Part shown: positions 45,348 through 55,514 of the stretch, piece by piece | Numbering within the stretch: the stretch's first letter is position 1 | Layout of the letters: every line of letters starts with the position of its first letter | Assembly (NCBI GenBank): GCA_034521225.1 | Contig: JAXHMR010000029.1 | Coordinates: 1 to 64,000, forward strand | Length of the DNA: 64,000 nucleotides | Origin: Woeseia sp034521225 | GTDB taxonomy: Bacteria > Pseudomonadota > Gammaproteobacteria > Steroidobacterales > Woeseiaceae | Direction of reading: 5' to 3' | Translations under genes and position numbers: made by a program | Notes under the pieces: generated by a model | Told to the model about the DNA's origin: nothing | The model's database searches: none | The model's input: the letters and a program-made list of their open reading frames with translations, nothing else

Positions 45348-47249
45348 ATGCCAGCAAATCCGTCCCGCCAAGCCCCTCGCCTCTTTGTTGCCGCTTTGGG
45401 CACCATGATCCTGTTTGCCGCATCCGTTTCCGGAGCACAGGACACCGTCAAGCCGGTACTGCACGGCAAGCACTGGGTAGCGGTTACCGGCAAGCCGCTG
45501 GCGGCGACCGCCGGCGCCATGATGTTCGCGCGTGGCGGCAATGCCATTGACGCCGCATGTGCAATGCTCGGTGCGACATCAACCATGTGGGATGTACTGA
45601 GCTGGGGTGGTGAGACGCAGGCGCTGATCTACAACCCGAACACCGGCGAAGTTAAAGGCATCAACGCGGTGGGCGTTGCGCCCACGGGCGCCACCGTCGA
45701 TTTCTTCCGCGAGCAGGGCATGCTGTACCCCCGGAGTACGGACCGTTGGCTGCCGTGACTCCGGGAACGCCGGGCGGCCTGATGGTCATGCTCGCCGAGT
45801 ACGGCAAGCTCAGTCTTGCCGAGGTGCTGAAGCCTTCGATGCAAATGGCCGCCGGTTACCCGATCGAGGAATCGCAGGCCAACAATATCGAACGGCAGCG
45901 CGAAGTGATCGAGCGCTGGCCATCGTCGACCAGGGTGTTTCTGCCGCATCTTGATCCGTCGAATCCTGAGAAGCGTGCTGCGCCGGTTGCCGGCGAAGTG
46001 TTTCGCCAGGACGACCTGCTCGCGACATTGCAAAAGCTTGTCGATGCTGAAGCCGACGCGCTGGCCGCCGGCAAGAGCCGCAAGGAAGCGATTTACGCCG
46101 CCTACGACCGTTTCTACCGCGGTGACATTGCCGAGGAGCTGGTGCGCGCGACGCGCGAGTCCGGCGGCCTGTTCACGATGCAGGACCTGGACCAGTGGGA
46201 AGTGAAGATCGAGGACCCGGCGACCGTTCGCTACAAGGGCATCGACGTCCACAAGCTGACGGTCTGGACCCAGGGCCCGGCCATGCTGCAGGCGCTGAAC
46301 ATTCTGGAAGACATTGACCTGGAGGCGATGGGTTACAACAGCACACGCTATATACATGCGCTGTACCAGGCGATGAATCTCGCCTTTGCTGACCGCGACT
46401 TCTATTACGGCGACCCGTACACACCGCCCGCCGAGCCGGTGCGCGGCTTGCTGTCGAAAGAGTATGCCGCCGCACGCCGTGCAACGATCAACTGGGAGCG
46501 CAACGACGACACCGTCCGGCCCGGTAATCCCTACCAGTACCAGGGTGAAGAACATCCGTTCCCGGAGCTGCTGGAGGGCTGGCAGCCGATACCCCCTGAC
46601 GCTGACGCCGTTGGCGAGGAAGGCTTCCAGCAGGCCAGCCGCCGACCAATACAGGAAGAATTCCGGCTCGGCACGACGTCTATCCAGGCCGCGGATGCCG
46701 AGGGCTGGGTGGTCTCTGTAACGCCGAGCGGCGGCTGGATTCCGGCCTACATTGCGGGCCGTACCGGCATTGGCCTGAGCCAGCGCATGCAAAGTTTCGT
46801 ACTGGACGAAGCGCATGAATCCGTATAACGTGGTCGAGCCGGGCAAACGGCCGCGCGTTACATTGACACCCAGCATGGCGACACGCGACGGCAAGCCGCT
46901 GATGGCATTTTCGGTGCAGGGCGGCGACACACAGGACCAGAACCTGCTGCAGTTTTTCCTGAATGTCGTCGAGTTCGGTATGAACCCGCAACAGGCGGCC
47001 GAGGCGCACAACGTCACGAGCTACCAGATGCAGAGTTCCTTCGGTGCGCACCAGTCCGAGCCGGGCCGTATCGAGCTGACGCGCAAGGTGCCCGAATTCA
47101 CCCGGCATCAACTCGCGGCCATGGGTTATGACGTCGATCTCGTCGAGCGTACTTACAGCCCCATCACCGCGATCTGGATCGATCGCGAGCACGGCACGAT
47201 GTGGGGCGCCGCCAGCGACTACGGGGATGATTACGGTGTGGCCTGGTAA
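45348..47249 (+). CDS. Divergent gamma-glutamyltransferase-like Ntn-hydrolase, frameshifted
   Basis: I chose the ATG at 45348, giving a signal peptide (PANPSRQAPRLFVAALGTMI then LFAASVSGAQ). The chain follows the GGT family: GKPLAATAGAMMFARGGNAI then DAACAML, PGTPGGLMVMLAEYGKLSLA, GGLFTMQDLDQW, AMNLAFADRDFYYGDP. The self-cleavage/catalytic site is LGTTSIQAADAEGWVVSVTP, where canonical enzymes have TTH(Y/F)S; here the His is Ser. C-terminal markers are VEPGKRPRVTLTPSM and GDTQDQNLLQFFLNVVEFGM. Frame changes near 45730 and 46815 split it; the corrected length is about 630 residues. GGTs cleave glutathione and other gamma-glutamyl compounds in the periplasm. The altered site marks a subfamily that may act on something else. 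Confidence 0.8.
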
Positions 47250-47450
47250 CAGGATAGTGAATCGCAATCCGGGGCCATGACCGCGACAGCCCGGACACCG
47301 CCCGGTCCTGAGTTTCAGGAGTTTCGGGACGCACTGACCGAGGAATTGGCGAGCGCCGATACCAACACGATTACCGACGACAGCCTCGGCCGGGAACCAC
47401 TCCACCAAAGAGAGGATTCGAGCACGGAGCTTCGGTCACCACCTATGAAA

Positions 47451-48812
47451 CTAGTTGGAACTCTGCGAGCCACCACCCGAATGTCGAAAGAATGCAAAGC
47501 CGAGCAGACACCACCCAATTATGATCAACCATTCGTGCGGCCATACGAGCGCCGCCGGACTCCATGGCAAATACAAAGTGGCGAGGCTTAGAGAGAACAA
47601 AAGTGCGAGGGTGCCGATAACCTTTCCGTGCCGCACCCGGTAGGGCCGTTCCAACTCCGGTTCACGAGCCCTCAATACAAGAAAGGACCAGGCGACCATT
47701 GCATACGCGGTGACGATGCCGAGCCCGCCGGCGTTAACTAGCCACACCATCGCCGGCCGCCCGAACAACGGTGACAGTATCGCGAGTCCGCCGACGAGGA
47801 GGATCGCGCGATGCGGCGTGCGAAAGCGCGGGTGCAATGCGGCAAATATTTTCGGCACCTGGCCGGCCTGTGCCAGTGCGTAGAGCGCACGGCTGCCGCC
47901 GATCAAAAAGCCGTTCCAGCTCGTCAGTATGCCGGCGATGCCGCCGATCACGAGGAACTTGCCGGCCCAGGTGCCACCGAGCACCGCTGCCGACGCATCT
48001 GCGGTAGGCAGGGCTGCCGCGCTGCGCTCATCATGCGTCAGGCCGAGTGCCACCGCGGTAATGACGAGCGCGTACCACGCGATGGCAAAGATGATCGACA
48101 ACACGAGCAATCGGCCGATATCGGCAAATGGCAGGTCGATCTCCTCTGCCGACTGCGGGATGACGTCGAAGCCGACAAACATGAACGGCACCATGGCGAG
48201 GACCGTCAACGTGCCGGCCAAACCGCCGGCAAAGAGCGGGAATACGTTGTCGAAATTGCCATTGACGGCAGCACCCGAGACCAGCGCGACGCCGCTGGCC
48301 AGCACGACGATGACGACCAGCACCTGAACTTTTGCGGCTGTGCGGATGCCGAGCATGTTGATCGCAATCATCGCCACGGCGGCGACCGACCCGGTCAGGA
48401 CCCACGTTGCATTGACATCCCAGCCGGCAATGGTCCACAGGTAGCCCTGGCTGAACCCGGGCAACAGGTATTCGAGTACGGTCGGCAACGCAACGGCCTC
48501 GAAGGCGACGACCGAAACGTATCCGAGCAGTATCGCCCATGTGCAGACGAACGAGGCCGTAGCGCCGAGCGCCCGTCGCGAATAGACATGCTCGCCGCCG
48601 ACGAACGGCATGGCAGCCGCCAGTTCCGCATACGTCAGGCCGACGAAAATCAGCGCGCCGCCGCCGACAATAAACGCGACGATGGCACCGCCGGCACCGG
48701 CATTGCCGATCCAGACGCCGGTCAGCGCGACCCACGACCAGCCAACCATGGCACCGAACGCCAGCGCCATGACCTGGCGCCGATTGATGACCCGCAGGAA
48801 CGCGCTGCTCAC
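47451..48812 (-). CDS. APC-family amino acid permease
   Basis: I chose the GTG at 48812 (reading VSSAFLRVINRRQVMALAFG), which gives 453 residues and about twelve helices. The frame is open back to 49070, but only through tandem 27-bp repeats translated as APRDDR-type repeats, which I do not count. The N-terminal VMALAFGAMVGWSWVALTGV contains the glycine-rich unwound helix that binds substrate in the APC fold, and EHVYSRRALGATASFVCTWA, GFDVIPQSAEEIDLPFADIG and SRALYALAQAGQVPKIFAAL are typical of this family. It imports an amino acid or amine with protons. It ends 200 bases from the convergent transferase gene; that gap has no supported gene. Confidence 0.87.
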   Translation of the reverse strand: MSSAFLRVINRRQVMALAFGAMVGWSWVALTGVWIGNAGAGGAIVAFIVGGGALIFVGLTYAELAAAMPFVGGEHVYSRRALGATASFVCTWAILLGYVSVVAFEAVALPTVLEYLLPGFSQGYLWTIAGWDVNATWVLTGSVAAVAMIAINMLGIRTAAKVQVLVVIVVLASGVALVSGAAVNGNFDNVFPLFAGGLAGTLTVLAMVPFMFVGFDVIPQSAEEIDLPFADIGRLLVLSIIFAIAWYALVITAVALGLTHDERSAAALPTADASAAVLGGTWAGKFLVIGGIAGILTSWNGFLIGGSRALYALAQAGQVPKIFAALHPRFRTPHRAILLVGGLAILSPLFGRPAMVWLVNAGGLGIVTAYAMVAWSFLVLRAREPELERPYRVRHGKVIGTLALLFSLSLATLYLPWSPAALVWPHEWLIIIGWCLLGFAFFRHSGGGSQSSN

Positions 48813-48818
48813 GGCAAC

Positions 48819-49110
48819 GTCACCGCGAGGAGCGAAGCGGACCCTGTCGCCGCGAGGAGCGAAGCGGACCCTGTCATCGCGAGAAGCGCAGCGGGCCCTG
48901 TCATCGCGAGAAGCGCAGCGGGCCCTGTCATCGCGAGAAGCGCAGCGGGCCCTGTCATCGCGAGGAGCGCAGCGACGTGGCGACCTCGTACGGCCGATGA
49001 CTTTGCCAATCTGTGCGAGATTGCCACGCTGCGCTCGCAATGACGGGCGATTGCCACGCTGCGCTCGCAATGTCGGGAGATTGCCGCGCCCTGCGGGCTC
49101 GCAATGACGC
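48819..49110. repeat. Five-copy 27-bp array plus REP-like element with tripled right arm
   Basis: Five 27-bp units run from 48819 to 48953 (core GTCATCGCGAGAAGCGCAGC followed by GGGCCCT). A complete left arm follows at 48954 (GTCATCGCGAGGAGCGCAGC then GACGTGGCGACCTCG). On the other side, three copies of the inverted arm (ATTGCCACGCTGCGCTCGCA then ATGACGGG), spaced 30 bases apart, run from about 49020 to 49110. Both arms of one palindrome have thus been multiplied. It lies between two leftward genes, immediately upstream of the permease start. Confidence 0.85.
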
Positions 49111-49112
49111 CG

Positions 49113-49916
49113 TCAGGCACCACGGCGCGGATACCCAAGCGTCTCCCGCAAGCCGGGCGCCGCATAATCGACCAGCTTCTTCTGTGTGTCCGGCAACTCG
49201 TCCGGCACGACGAACCGGTCGCCGCCGGCGAGATTCTCCCGCGCCGTGCCGCTCTGTTCCCGGTCCGACCCTATGCGCACACGCTCGCGCCAGTCGCCTG
49301 GTAAATCCCCGATGCCGCAGTGTTCCAGCAAGCCTGCGAAAAACGACTCGGCCTGCGGTACATCAATGTTTTTGACATGGTGCACGAGGTCCTCATAGTG
49401 CAGGACCGCCGCCTTGGTGCCGAGCCAGGCAACTGCGTTGTGCGTAAATATGTCGCTGAGATTCGGCGCCTTGTTGTGTATGCCGAAGATCATCATGTTG
49501 AGTATCTCGTCGACCGCCACACTGCCGCTCTTCAGGTGATCCAGTGCACCCTGGAAATTGTCCGACAGAAAAAACCGCGCGCGCGCCAGCACCCAGTCGT
49601 ACGGATCGCGTACCTGCACGATATGGTGCACATGCCGCAGCAGGATTGCTGAATCATCCGAAAAGAACAGGTGGCCCCAGCTCAACAGTGGTCTCGCGGG
49701 CGCAAAGGCGGCCTGGTGTTCGCGCAGGATACCGTGCTGGATGAATGCCTTGTGATACTGCTGGTCGACCGGGACAAACATGCGCAGGATATTTTTCAGC
49801 AGGTGCGTGCCGCATTTGGGCACGCTGTTCAGGAACGCCGGTTCGCGCAGGCGCTGCTGCGTGAAGTTCGCGTTCTGTTCATTAAGGTTGTCCGGCTTTG
49901 CAACGATCCGGGGCAT
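49113..49916 (-). CDS. Sulfotransferase-family protein
   Basis: I chose the ATG at 49916 (MPRIVAKPDNLNEQNANFTQ); the frame opens at 50027, but those residues are not family-like and fall in the divergent promoter gap. The 267-residue protein has the 5'-phosphosulfate-binding loop PAFLNSVPKCGTHLLKNILR and the 3'-phosphate-binding region HHIVQVRDPYDWVLARARFF, the two hallmarks of PAPS-dependent sulfotransferases. It would transfer sulfate from PAPS to a hydroxyl or amine. The acceptor is not known. It diverges from the tryptophan halogenase, so it could tailor the same product, but nothing beyond position supports this. Confidence 0.75.
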   Translation of the reverse strand: MPRIVAKPDNLNEQNANFTQQRLREPAFLNSVPKCGTHLLKNILRMFVPVDQQYHKAFIQHGILREHQAAFAPARPLLSWGHLFFSDDSAILLRHVHHIVQVRDPYDWVLARARFFLSDNFQGALDHLKSGSVAVDEILNMMIFGIHNKAPNLSDIFTHNAVAWLGTKAAVLHYEDLVHHVKNIDVPQAESFFAGLLEHCGIGDLPGDWRERVRIGSDREQSGTARENLAGGDRFVVPDELPDTQKKLVDYAAPGLRETLGYPRRGA

Positions 49917-50056
49917 TTTGGCTAAACTCCAGTTAAAGCTTGCAGCGGCGGGCACCGCATTATGAACCACGCCGGCAGTTGGTTGGTATTCTCTGCGCAC
50001 ATTGACGTAGAGTTTGCGGCATGACAAGCACCGAACAATAAAAAGGACAGTCTCCC

Positions 50057-51664
50057 ATGACTCCGCGCAAAGTTTTGATCGTCGGTGGCGGTTCGGCCGG
50101 CTGGATGGCAGCCGGTTACCTCGATGCCGCGTTGAACCGGGACGGTGAAAAAGTCGCCGATATCGGTCTCATTGAATCGCCGGACGTGCCGCGCATTGGT
50201 GTTGGAGAGGCCACGATACCCAATATCAATCATATACTCGCAGTAATCGGCATCGACCAGCTTGAATTCATGCGGCGGGTCGATGGCACGTTCAAGCAGT
50301 CAATCAAGTACGTCGACTGGCTGGACGGCAACAACGAGTACTACCATCACCCGTTCAGCCGCTATCGTCCCGGTCCAATAGACCGCTCGGCGGAACTCTG
50401 GCTAAGGAGCGATCGTTCGATACCGTTCTGCGAAACGGTGTCCGCCCAGCCGGTCATCTGTGATCTTGGACTGGCGCCGGAGATGCTGACGTCATGGGAT
50501 TTCGGGCGGCCGCTATCCTATGCGTACCACATGAACGCGCTCAAGTTCGCCGACTATCTTTGTGAGATATCGACGGCGCGCGGCGTACATCACTATCGCG
50601 ACCATGTCGTGGATGTTGAACTCGCGGAATCCGGTGACATCGCGGCGGTCAATACGCGCGACGGCCTGCGCCTCGAGGCGGACCTGTTCATTGACTGTAC
50701 CGGATTCGCGGCGCTGCTGATTGAGAAGAAGCTGGGTGTCAAATGGGTGGATTGTTCCGAGTGGCTGCTGTGTGATCGCGCGGTCACGATGCACGTGCCT
50801 TATGAACAGCATTACCCGGGTTACGTACGGCCGTACACGACGGCGACCGCGCTGTCCGCCGGCTGGGTGTGGGAAATACCGCTGCAGGACAAGAAGTCGC
50901 TCGGCTATGTGCACTCCAGTGCATTTATCGGCCAGGACGATGCGGAGCGCGAGCTCCGGCGTTTCGAGGGCGCGCACGCCGGCAGCCTCGATTCGCGGGT
51001 CGTGCATTTCAAGGTAGGGCACAGGGAAAAGGCGTGGGTCAGGAATTGCATCGCGATCGGGCTCGCCGGCAACTTTATCGAGCCGCTCGAATCGACCGGC
51101 CTTTACCTCAGCGACCTGGCCGCCGTCATGCTCGCCGAGCACTTTCCGCGGCGCGGTGATTACGCGCCACTGGCGTTTCGCTTTAACCGGATTATGGCGA
51201 ACCGGTTCTACGAAATACTCGACTTCATCAATATGCACTACTGCCTGACGCGTCGCACGGACACGCCGTTCTGGCGCGAGGTGCGGCGACCCGAACGCAT
51301 CAACGGCCGCCTTAAAGCCAAGCTCGATTTCTGGCGCGTCAAACCGCCGTCCGGCGCCGACTTCGAGGACCAGCTGTTTCCCGGGCAGCCGCAAAATCCA
51401 CTGCCGTCAGGCGGCCTGCCCGGCGATCATCGCAGCCCGATCGATACCGCCAGCCTGTGGAGTTATGAAAGCTATGAGGCGGTGCTGTACGGCATGGATT
51501 TCCTGCGTGAGCAGTGCGATGACTGGTACGGCGTCAAGCGGCCGCCGCCAGCCGTCCTGCGGCACGTGCTGGAAAAGCTGACGGCCGCACCGAAAAAACT
51601 TCCGCCGCACGATGTCTGGCTGCAACGCATCGCCGGAATGCCGGCGTACAAAAAAACGGCATAA
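50057..51664 (+). CDS. Flavin-dependent tryptophan halogenase
   Basis: 535 residues, the usual length. It shows the FAD site VLIVGGGSAGWMAAGYLDAA, the catalytic lysine region GTFKQSIKYVDW (equivalent to Lys79 of PrnA), the diagnostic WxWxIP as GWVWEIPLQ, and the catalytic Glu/Ser region NFIEPLESTGLYLSDL (near Glu346/Ser347 of PrnA). With FADH2 from a separate reductase, oxygen and chloride or bromide, such enzymes halogenate an indole or related ring. The ribosome site is AAAGGACA. No indole-pathway or NRPS gene lies nearby. Its neighbour is a TonB receptor, a pairing seen often in marine and freshwater Proteobacteria whose halogenated product is generally unknown. Confidence 0.93.
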   Translation: MTPRKVLIVGGGSAGWMAAGYLDAALNRDGEKVADIGLIESPDVPRIGVGEATIPNINHILAVIGIDQLEFMRRVDGTFKQSIKYVDWLDGNNEYYHHPFSRYRPGPIDRSAELWLRSDRSIPFCETVSAQPVICDLGLAPEMLTSWDFGRPLSYAYHMNALKFADYLCEISTARGVHHYRDHVVDVELAESGDIAAVNTRDGLRLEADLFIDCTGFAALLIEKKLGVKWVDCSEWLLCDRAVTMHVPYEQHYPGYVRPYTTATALSAGWVWEIPLQDKKSLGYVHSSAFIGQDDAERELRRFEGAHAGSLDSRVVHFKVGHREKAWVRNCIAIGLAGNFIEPLESTGLYLSDLAAVMLAEHFPRRGDYAPLAFRFNRIMANRFYEILDFINMHYCLTRRTDTPFWREVRRPERINGRLKAKLDFWRVKPPSGADFEDQLFPGQPQNPLPSGGLPGDHRSPIDTASLWSYESYEAVLYGMDFLREQCDDWYGVKRPPPAVLRHVLEKLTAAPKKLPPHDVWLQRIAGMPAYKKTA

Positions 51665-51875
51665 ACACGCCGTTCTCGCGCACTGATTCAGTGCGGTCTC
51701 ACAGTATGGAACCCGGTTTGGTTCTCCCGTTAAACGTGCGAGTATTCCGCAAACGCATGTAAGCTACGCATATTCATAATTATGCGAAATGACTCATATA
51801 GCGTGTTGATATAAGGGTGCTCCTTCGGGAGCGTGAGATTTCCGGCAAATAACGTTGCATAAGCTCGGGGGAGAA
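51665..51875 (+). promoter_or_regulatory. Leader and promoter region of the TonB receptor, with UUCG hairpin
   Basis: The gap is AT-rich compared with the rest of the window. At 51767-51786 CGCATA and TATGCG form an imperfect palindrome around TTCATAAT, a possible operator. At 51819-51832 GCTCC, TTCG, GGAGC forms a very stable tetraloop hairpin; no T-run follows, so it is more likely a leader structure than a terminator. The ribosome site GGGGAGAA lies seven bases before the ATG at 51876. Confidence 0.4.
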
Positions 51876-54800
51876 ATGACGAAAGTGAAACGTCGTGGAC
51901 AGCCGTCCGCAACCAACCGATCCACACACGCACTTAAGCCGCTTGCCGCCGCGGTGCTGACCGCGTTGTATCCGGCCGCGCCGCTGATGGCCCAGGACAG
52001 CAACAGCGAGGCCGATGAAACCAGCATAGAGGAAGTGGTCGTTACCGGGTCGCGCATTCGCAAGGATACGTTCTCGAGTGCGGCGCCCATGGACGTGGTA
52101 CTGACCGAGTCCGCAGCAGTCCGCGGCATTTCCGATGTTGCGACGTTGCTGCAAACAACGACTATTGCGGCCGGCTCGCCGCAGGTGACGTCCGCCATTT
52201 CGTCGGTGAATGTCGTCAACGGTGGTCTGGGCACCTCCACGCTGTCGCTCCGCGGACTCGGCGCCAATCGTACGCTGGTGCTGCTGAACGGCCGCCGCGC
52301 CGGTCCCTCAGGCGTGCAGGGTTCCGTATCGTCATTCGACCTGAATACGATACCGCTGGCCGCGATCGAGCGAGTCGAGCTGCTTAAAGACGGTGCCTCG
52401 TCCATTTACGGTTCGGATGCCGTCGCCGGCGTTGTCAATATCATCACGAGCAAGGAAGACGGCGGCGAGTTCGAAGCCTTTTTCTCGCAGCCCTACCAGA
52501 GCGGCGGCGAGCAGATGCGGCTCAGCGGCTCCTGGGGCAAGAAGTTCAACAACGGCTACTTTCGTGCGACCGCCGACTACAACCGCCAGGAAATCCTGCA
52601 ACGCGGCGAGCGCGACATGTTCGATTGCGACGAGGACTATGTGTTCGACCAGGCGACCGGCAACCGGGCGGACCTGATCGATCCCCGTACCAACGACTAC
52701 CATTGCTCCGACCTGCCGTGGGGTCATGTCTGGGTCTACGACTACGCCGAGAGTTTGGGCGACGGCACGACAAACGCCGGCCCGCCGGTGTTCCTGATGC
52801 AATACGATCGCGATGGCGCGCTGGCGGCGAACGGTGTGCCGCCGCTGGAAACAGGACCCAATCCTAACTGGATGACAGCGCCGCCAGGCTGGTATCCGGT
52901 TGCTCAGGGAGATCGTTTAACGGATTCGCTGGCTAACTATAATCACCCGCTGCACGATGTGTCCACGCTGGTGCCGCAGGCAGAGGTAACGACGGTGTTC
53001 CTCGAAGGCGAGTACGACATTAGCGAGAACGTGTCAGCTTACTCCGAACTGCTGTTGAGTCGCCGCAAGACGACGGACGTCGGTTTTCGCCAGGTCTGGA
53101 CGTATGTTTACAACTACGATTCGGCTGACCTCGGCTGGTCCAGCGATCCGTTCAGCGAAGGCTGGACCGGCGCGCAATGGCGAGTCCGCTGTCAATGACC
53201 GATCATGCCGATTCACGGGTGTCCGTTGATTACCAACGCTTTGTAGCGGGCCTGCGTGGCGAAATGGAATCGGTGCTGCCGGGGTGGAACCTGGGATGTT
53301 TCCTTCCAGCACAGCCGCTCGGACGGCGAGTATGAAGACCAGCAGATACTGGCGGATGCGCTGGAATCACCTTTCTTCCGAACCGGTTCCTGCGTCGGTC
53401 AGGTCACCTCGACCCCCGAACCGGGAATGCGTCGACATTCAATGGTTCGACCCTGACTTCCTGTACCAGATAACCGACCCGGCGATTAAAAACTACCTGT
53501 TCGATACAGAAACCGGCACGACGGAATACACGCAGTGGTCCGCCGAGGCCTTCATGTCGGGCGATGTGTTCGACGTACCGGCCGGATCGGTGGCTGTGGC
53601 GGTTGGCTTGCACTACCAGGAAGACGAGATTCTCGATACGCCGGGGCCAATAACCCTGGCAGGCAACGCCTGGGGAGCATCGAGTGCCGGTATCACCGCT
53701 GGTCAGGACACAACCCGTGCCGTTTTCGGTGAAGTCAACGTACCGCTTATCGCGGATGCGCCGATGATCGAGCGCCTCGAGTTCACCGGTTCGGCGCGTT
53801 ATACCGATGTTGAATCCTATGGCAGCGATACGACCTACAAGGTTGGCCTGAACTGGGCTATCACCGATTCGTTCCGCGTCCGCAGCACCATGGGTACGTC
53901 CTTCCGCACGCCGGCACTTTATGAACTGTACCTCGCGAGCCAGACGCAGTTTTCCGCTGTTGGCCCGCGACTCCGACCCGTGCATCAACTGGGGAGACAA
54001 ATTATCCCGGGGCGATATCTCCCAACGCACGGCAGACAACTGTGCGGCAGACGGTCTCTGCACCGGACGACCTGTTTACGGTTTCGCCGACCGCTTGTGT
54101 ACCGGTGGCGGGCTCGGCGTACTGAAAGGCCGAAAACCTCCTGACGCATTGGACGGCCGGGGTTCGTCTGGACTTGCCGGATTTCGTGGACCTGAGCGCG
54201 GTCGGTCGATCACTTCGATATCGAAGTGAAAGACGAGGTTGATGTCCTCGGCGCCCGCAACATTGTGGCTCGGCTGCTACGATGTCCCGAGTTCTTCCCG
54301 GACGAACCGCTGTGCGACCTGTTCGATCGCAGCGCACCCACCGATCCGTTGCCGAACGCGATTACCGAGATCCGCGACAGCTACATCAACATCTCGAGGC
54401 AGCACAATCGCGGCATTGATCTCGCGATTCGCTACAACACGGAGTTGCCGGGTACGTGGGGTTCACTGAGCATCGATTCGCAGCATACGTTCCAGCTCGA
54501 GGATACGCTGGGTCTCCTTCGAGCAACACGGAAGAGGACCGCTCCGGCGAAGGCGGGCATCCGGACTTGGTCGCCAACCTGAACTTCACGTCTCATTCGT
54601 GACCAGCTGGGCGTTCTTCCTGGGTATCAATTACATTGGCGCGACTGACAACGATGAGAGCTTCGGCCGCTCGACGGTGGTCGATCACGATGAAGTGGAT
54701 ATAGACCTTAAAGGCAGAGTCCACGATGTACCATAGCCTTTCCGCCAGCCTGTGAGTTCGATAACGGCTATACGGTACGGCTGGGCGTTGCCAATGCGCT

Positions 54801-54933
54801 CGACGAGAAGCCGCCGCGCATGACCAGTTACGGCACCGGCAGCGAAGTCTCGGTACTCGGCCAGGTCTCGTTTTACTCGCAATACGACTGGTACGGCCGC
54901 CGCTACTTCCTGAATCTTACCAAGGACTTCTGA
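51876..54933 (+). CDS. TonB-dependent outer-membrane receptor, frameshifted
   Basis: I chose the ATG at 51876 behind a strong ribosome site. A long signal peptide ends at PLMAQ. The TonB box region is TSIEEVVVTGSRI, then the plug: VATLLQTTTIAAGSPQVTSA, TLSLRGLGANRTLVLLNGRR, IPLAAIERVELLKDGASSIY then GSDAVAGVVNIIT. Barrel strands follow to the end at YGRRYFLNLTKDF. From about 53190 on, the sense moves between frames near 53195, 53300, 53960, 54200, 54530 and 54720. The corrected protein of about 1,000 residues is the type that imports siderophores, vitamin B12, peptides or glycans. Its position next to a halogenase suggests import of an aromatic or peptide substrate, but that is inference. Confidence 0.85.
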
Positions 54934-54959
54934 GCGGCAGGAAATCTGCAGGAACAGCC

Positions 54960-55045
54960 GCCGCCGGCGGGCCACCGGGCCACGGCGCCCTTGGAGACGC
55001 GATAGACCTCGAACCAGTCCTGGGGCTGCGTGATGCGTTCGAACT
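54960..55045 (-). pseudogene. Possible N-terminal fragment of an MBL-fold hydrolase
   Basis: Read leftward, the text EWAQFERITQPQDWFEVYRV followed by SKGAVARW resembles the opening of metallo-beta-lactamase-fold hydrolases, which often begin WFEVYRV...G-x-x-A. Only about 30 residues can be recognised before the sequence becomes the tail of the TonB receptor gene on the other strand. No zinc motif (HxHxDH) is present, so nothing here could be active. The identification is weak. Confidence 0.2.
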
Positions 55046-55514
55046 GCGCCCACTCCGGTTGGCCTCGTCGTACTCAGTGAGATTGTCGGGCGCGCGCTGT
55101 CACCGGCGGTCAATGACCCCGGTACGGCGATCGAGATTATCGGCACCTTTGTCAGGTTGTTCACCGAGTGGGTCGCCCCTGTCGATGGCAGCAGCGATGC
55201 GCCGGAGGACCGCTACGATCGCATCGAGGTGCCGGAGATTTCCATCGATGACATGTTCGATGATGCTTTCACGTCGATCGCAAGAGATGGCGCGGGCGCC
55301 GTGGAAGTCGTCGTCAGGCTGCAAAAAGCATTCCAGGCACTGGCGTCGGTCGGGCATCCCGGGCTGGAGCAGGCCGCCCGGCGGCACGCCAGGCTTTCAA
55401 TGAAGCGCGCCGAACGAAGCCTCGTACCTCGAGGAGGATCTGGAGATCGCGCGGCAGAGTGGGCTCACCGCCGAGGCTTCGAGGCTTCGGCAGTCGGCCG
55501 GCGTCAGTCGTTGA
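55046..55514 (+). pseudogene. C-terminal fragment of a DUF2254 membrane protein
   Basis: The text GLVVLSEIVGRALSPAVNDP then GTAIEIIGTFVRLF is the signature C-terminal block of DUF2254 proteins, followed by VPEISIDDMFDDAFTSIARD and LVLEEDLEIARQSG (after a one-base correction near 55428) to TGA at 55514. The membrane-spanning N-terminal two-thirds of the family (about 280 residues) is missing: the upstream bases belong to a different fragment and then to the TonB receptor. It is thus a truncated gene, or a misjoined assembly. It overlaps the end of the convergent histidine kinase by 11 bases. Confidence 0.6.

Noticed and set aside
47277..47591. A short rightward frame after the gamma-glutamyltransferase.
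   Set aside because: No ribosome site, no recognisable motif, and it overlaps the end of the convergent permease.
47811..49043. A 410-residue rightward reading frame.
   Set aside because: It is antisense to the APC permease and runs through the repeat array; no family features.
48813..49070. An 86-residue N-terminal extension of the APC permease made of APRDDR-type repeats.
   Set aside because: It is the translation of the 27-bp repeat array; the permease fold starts at the GTG at 48812.
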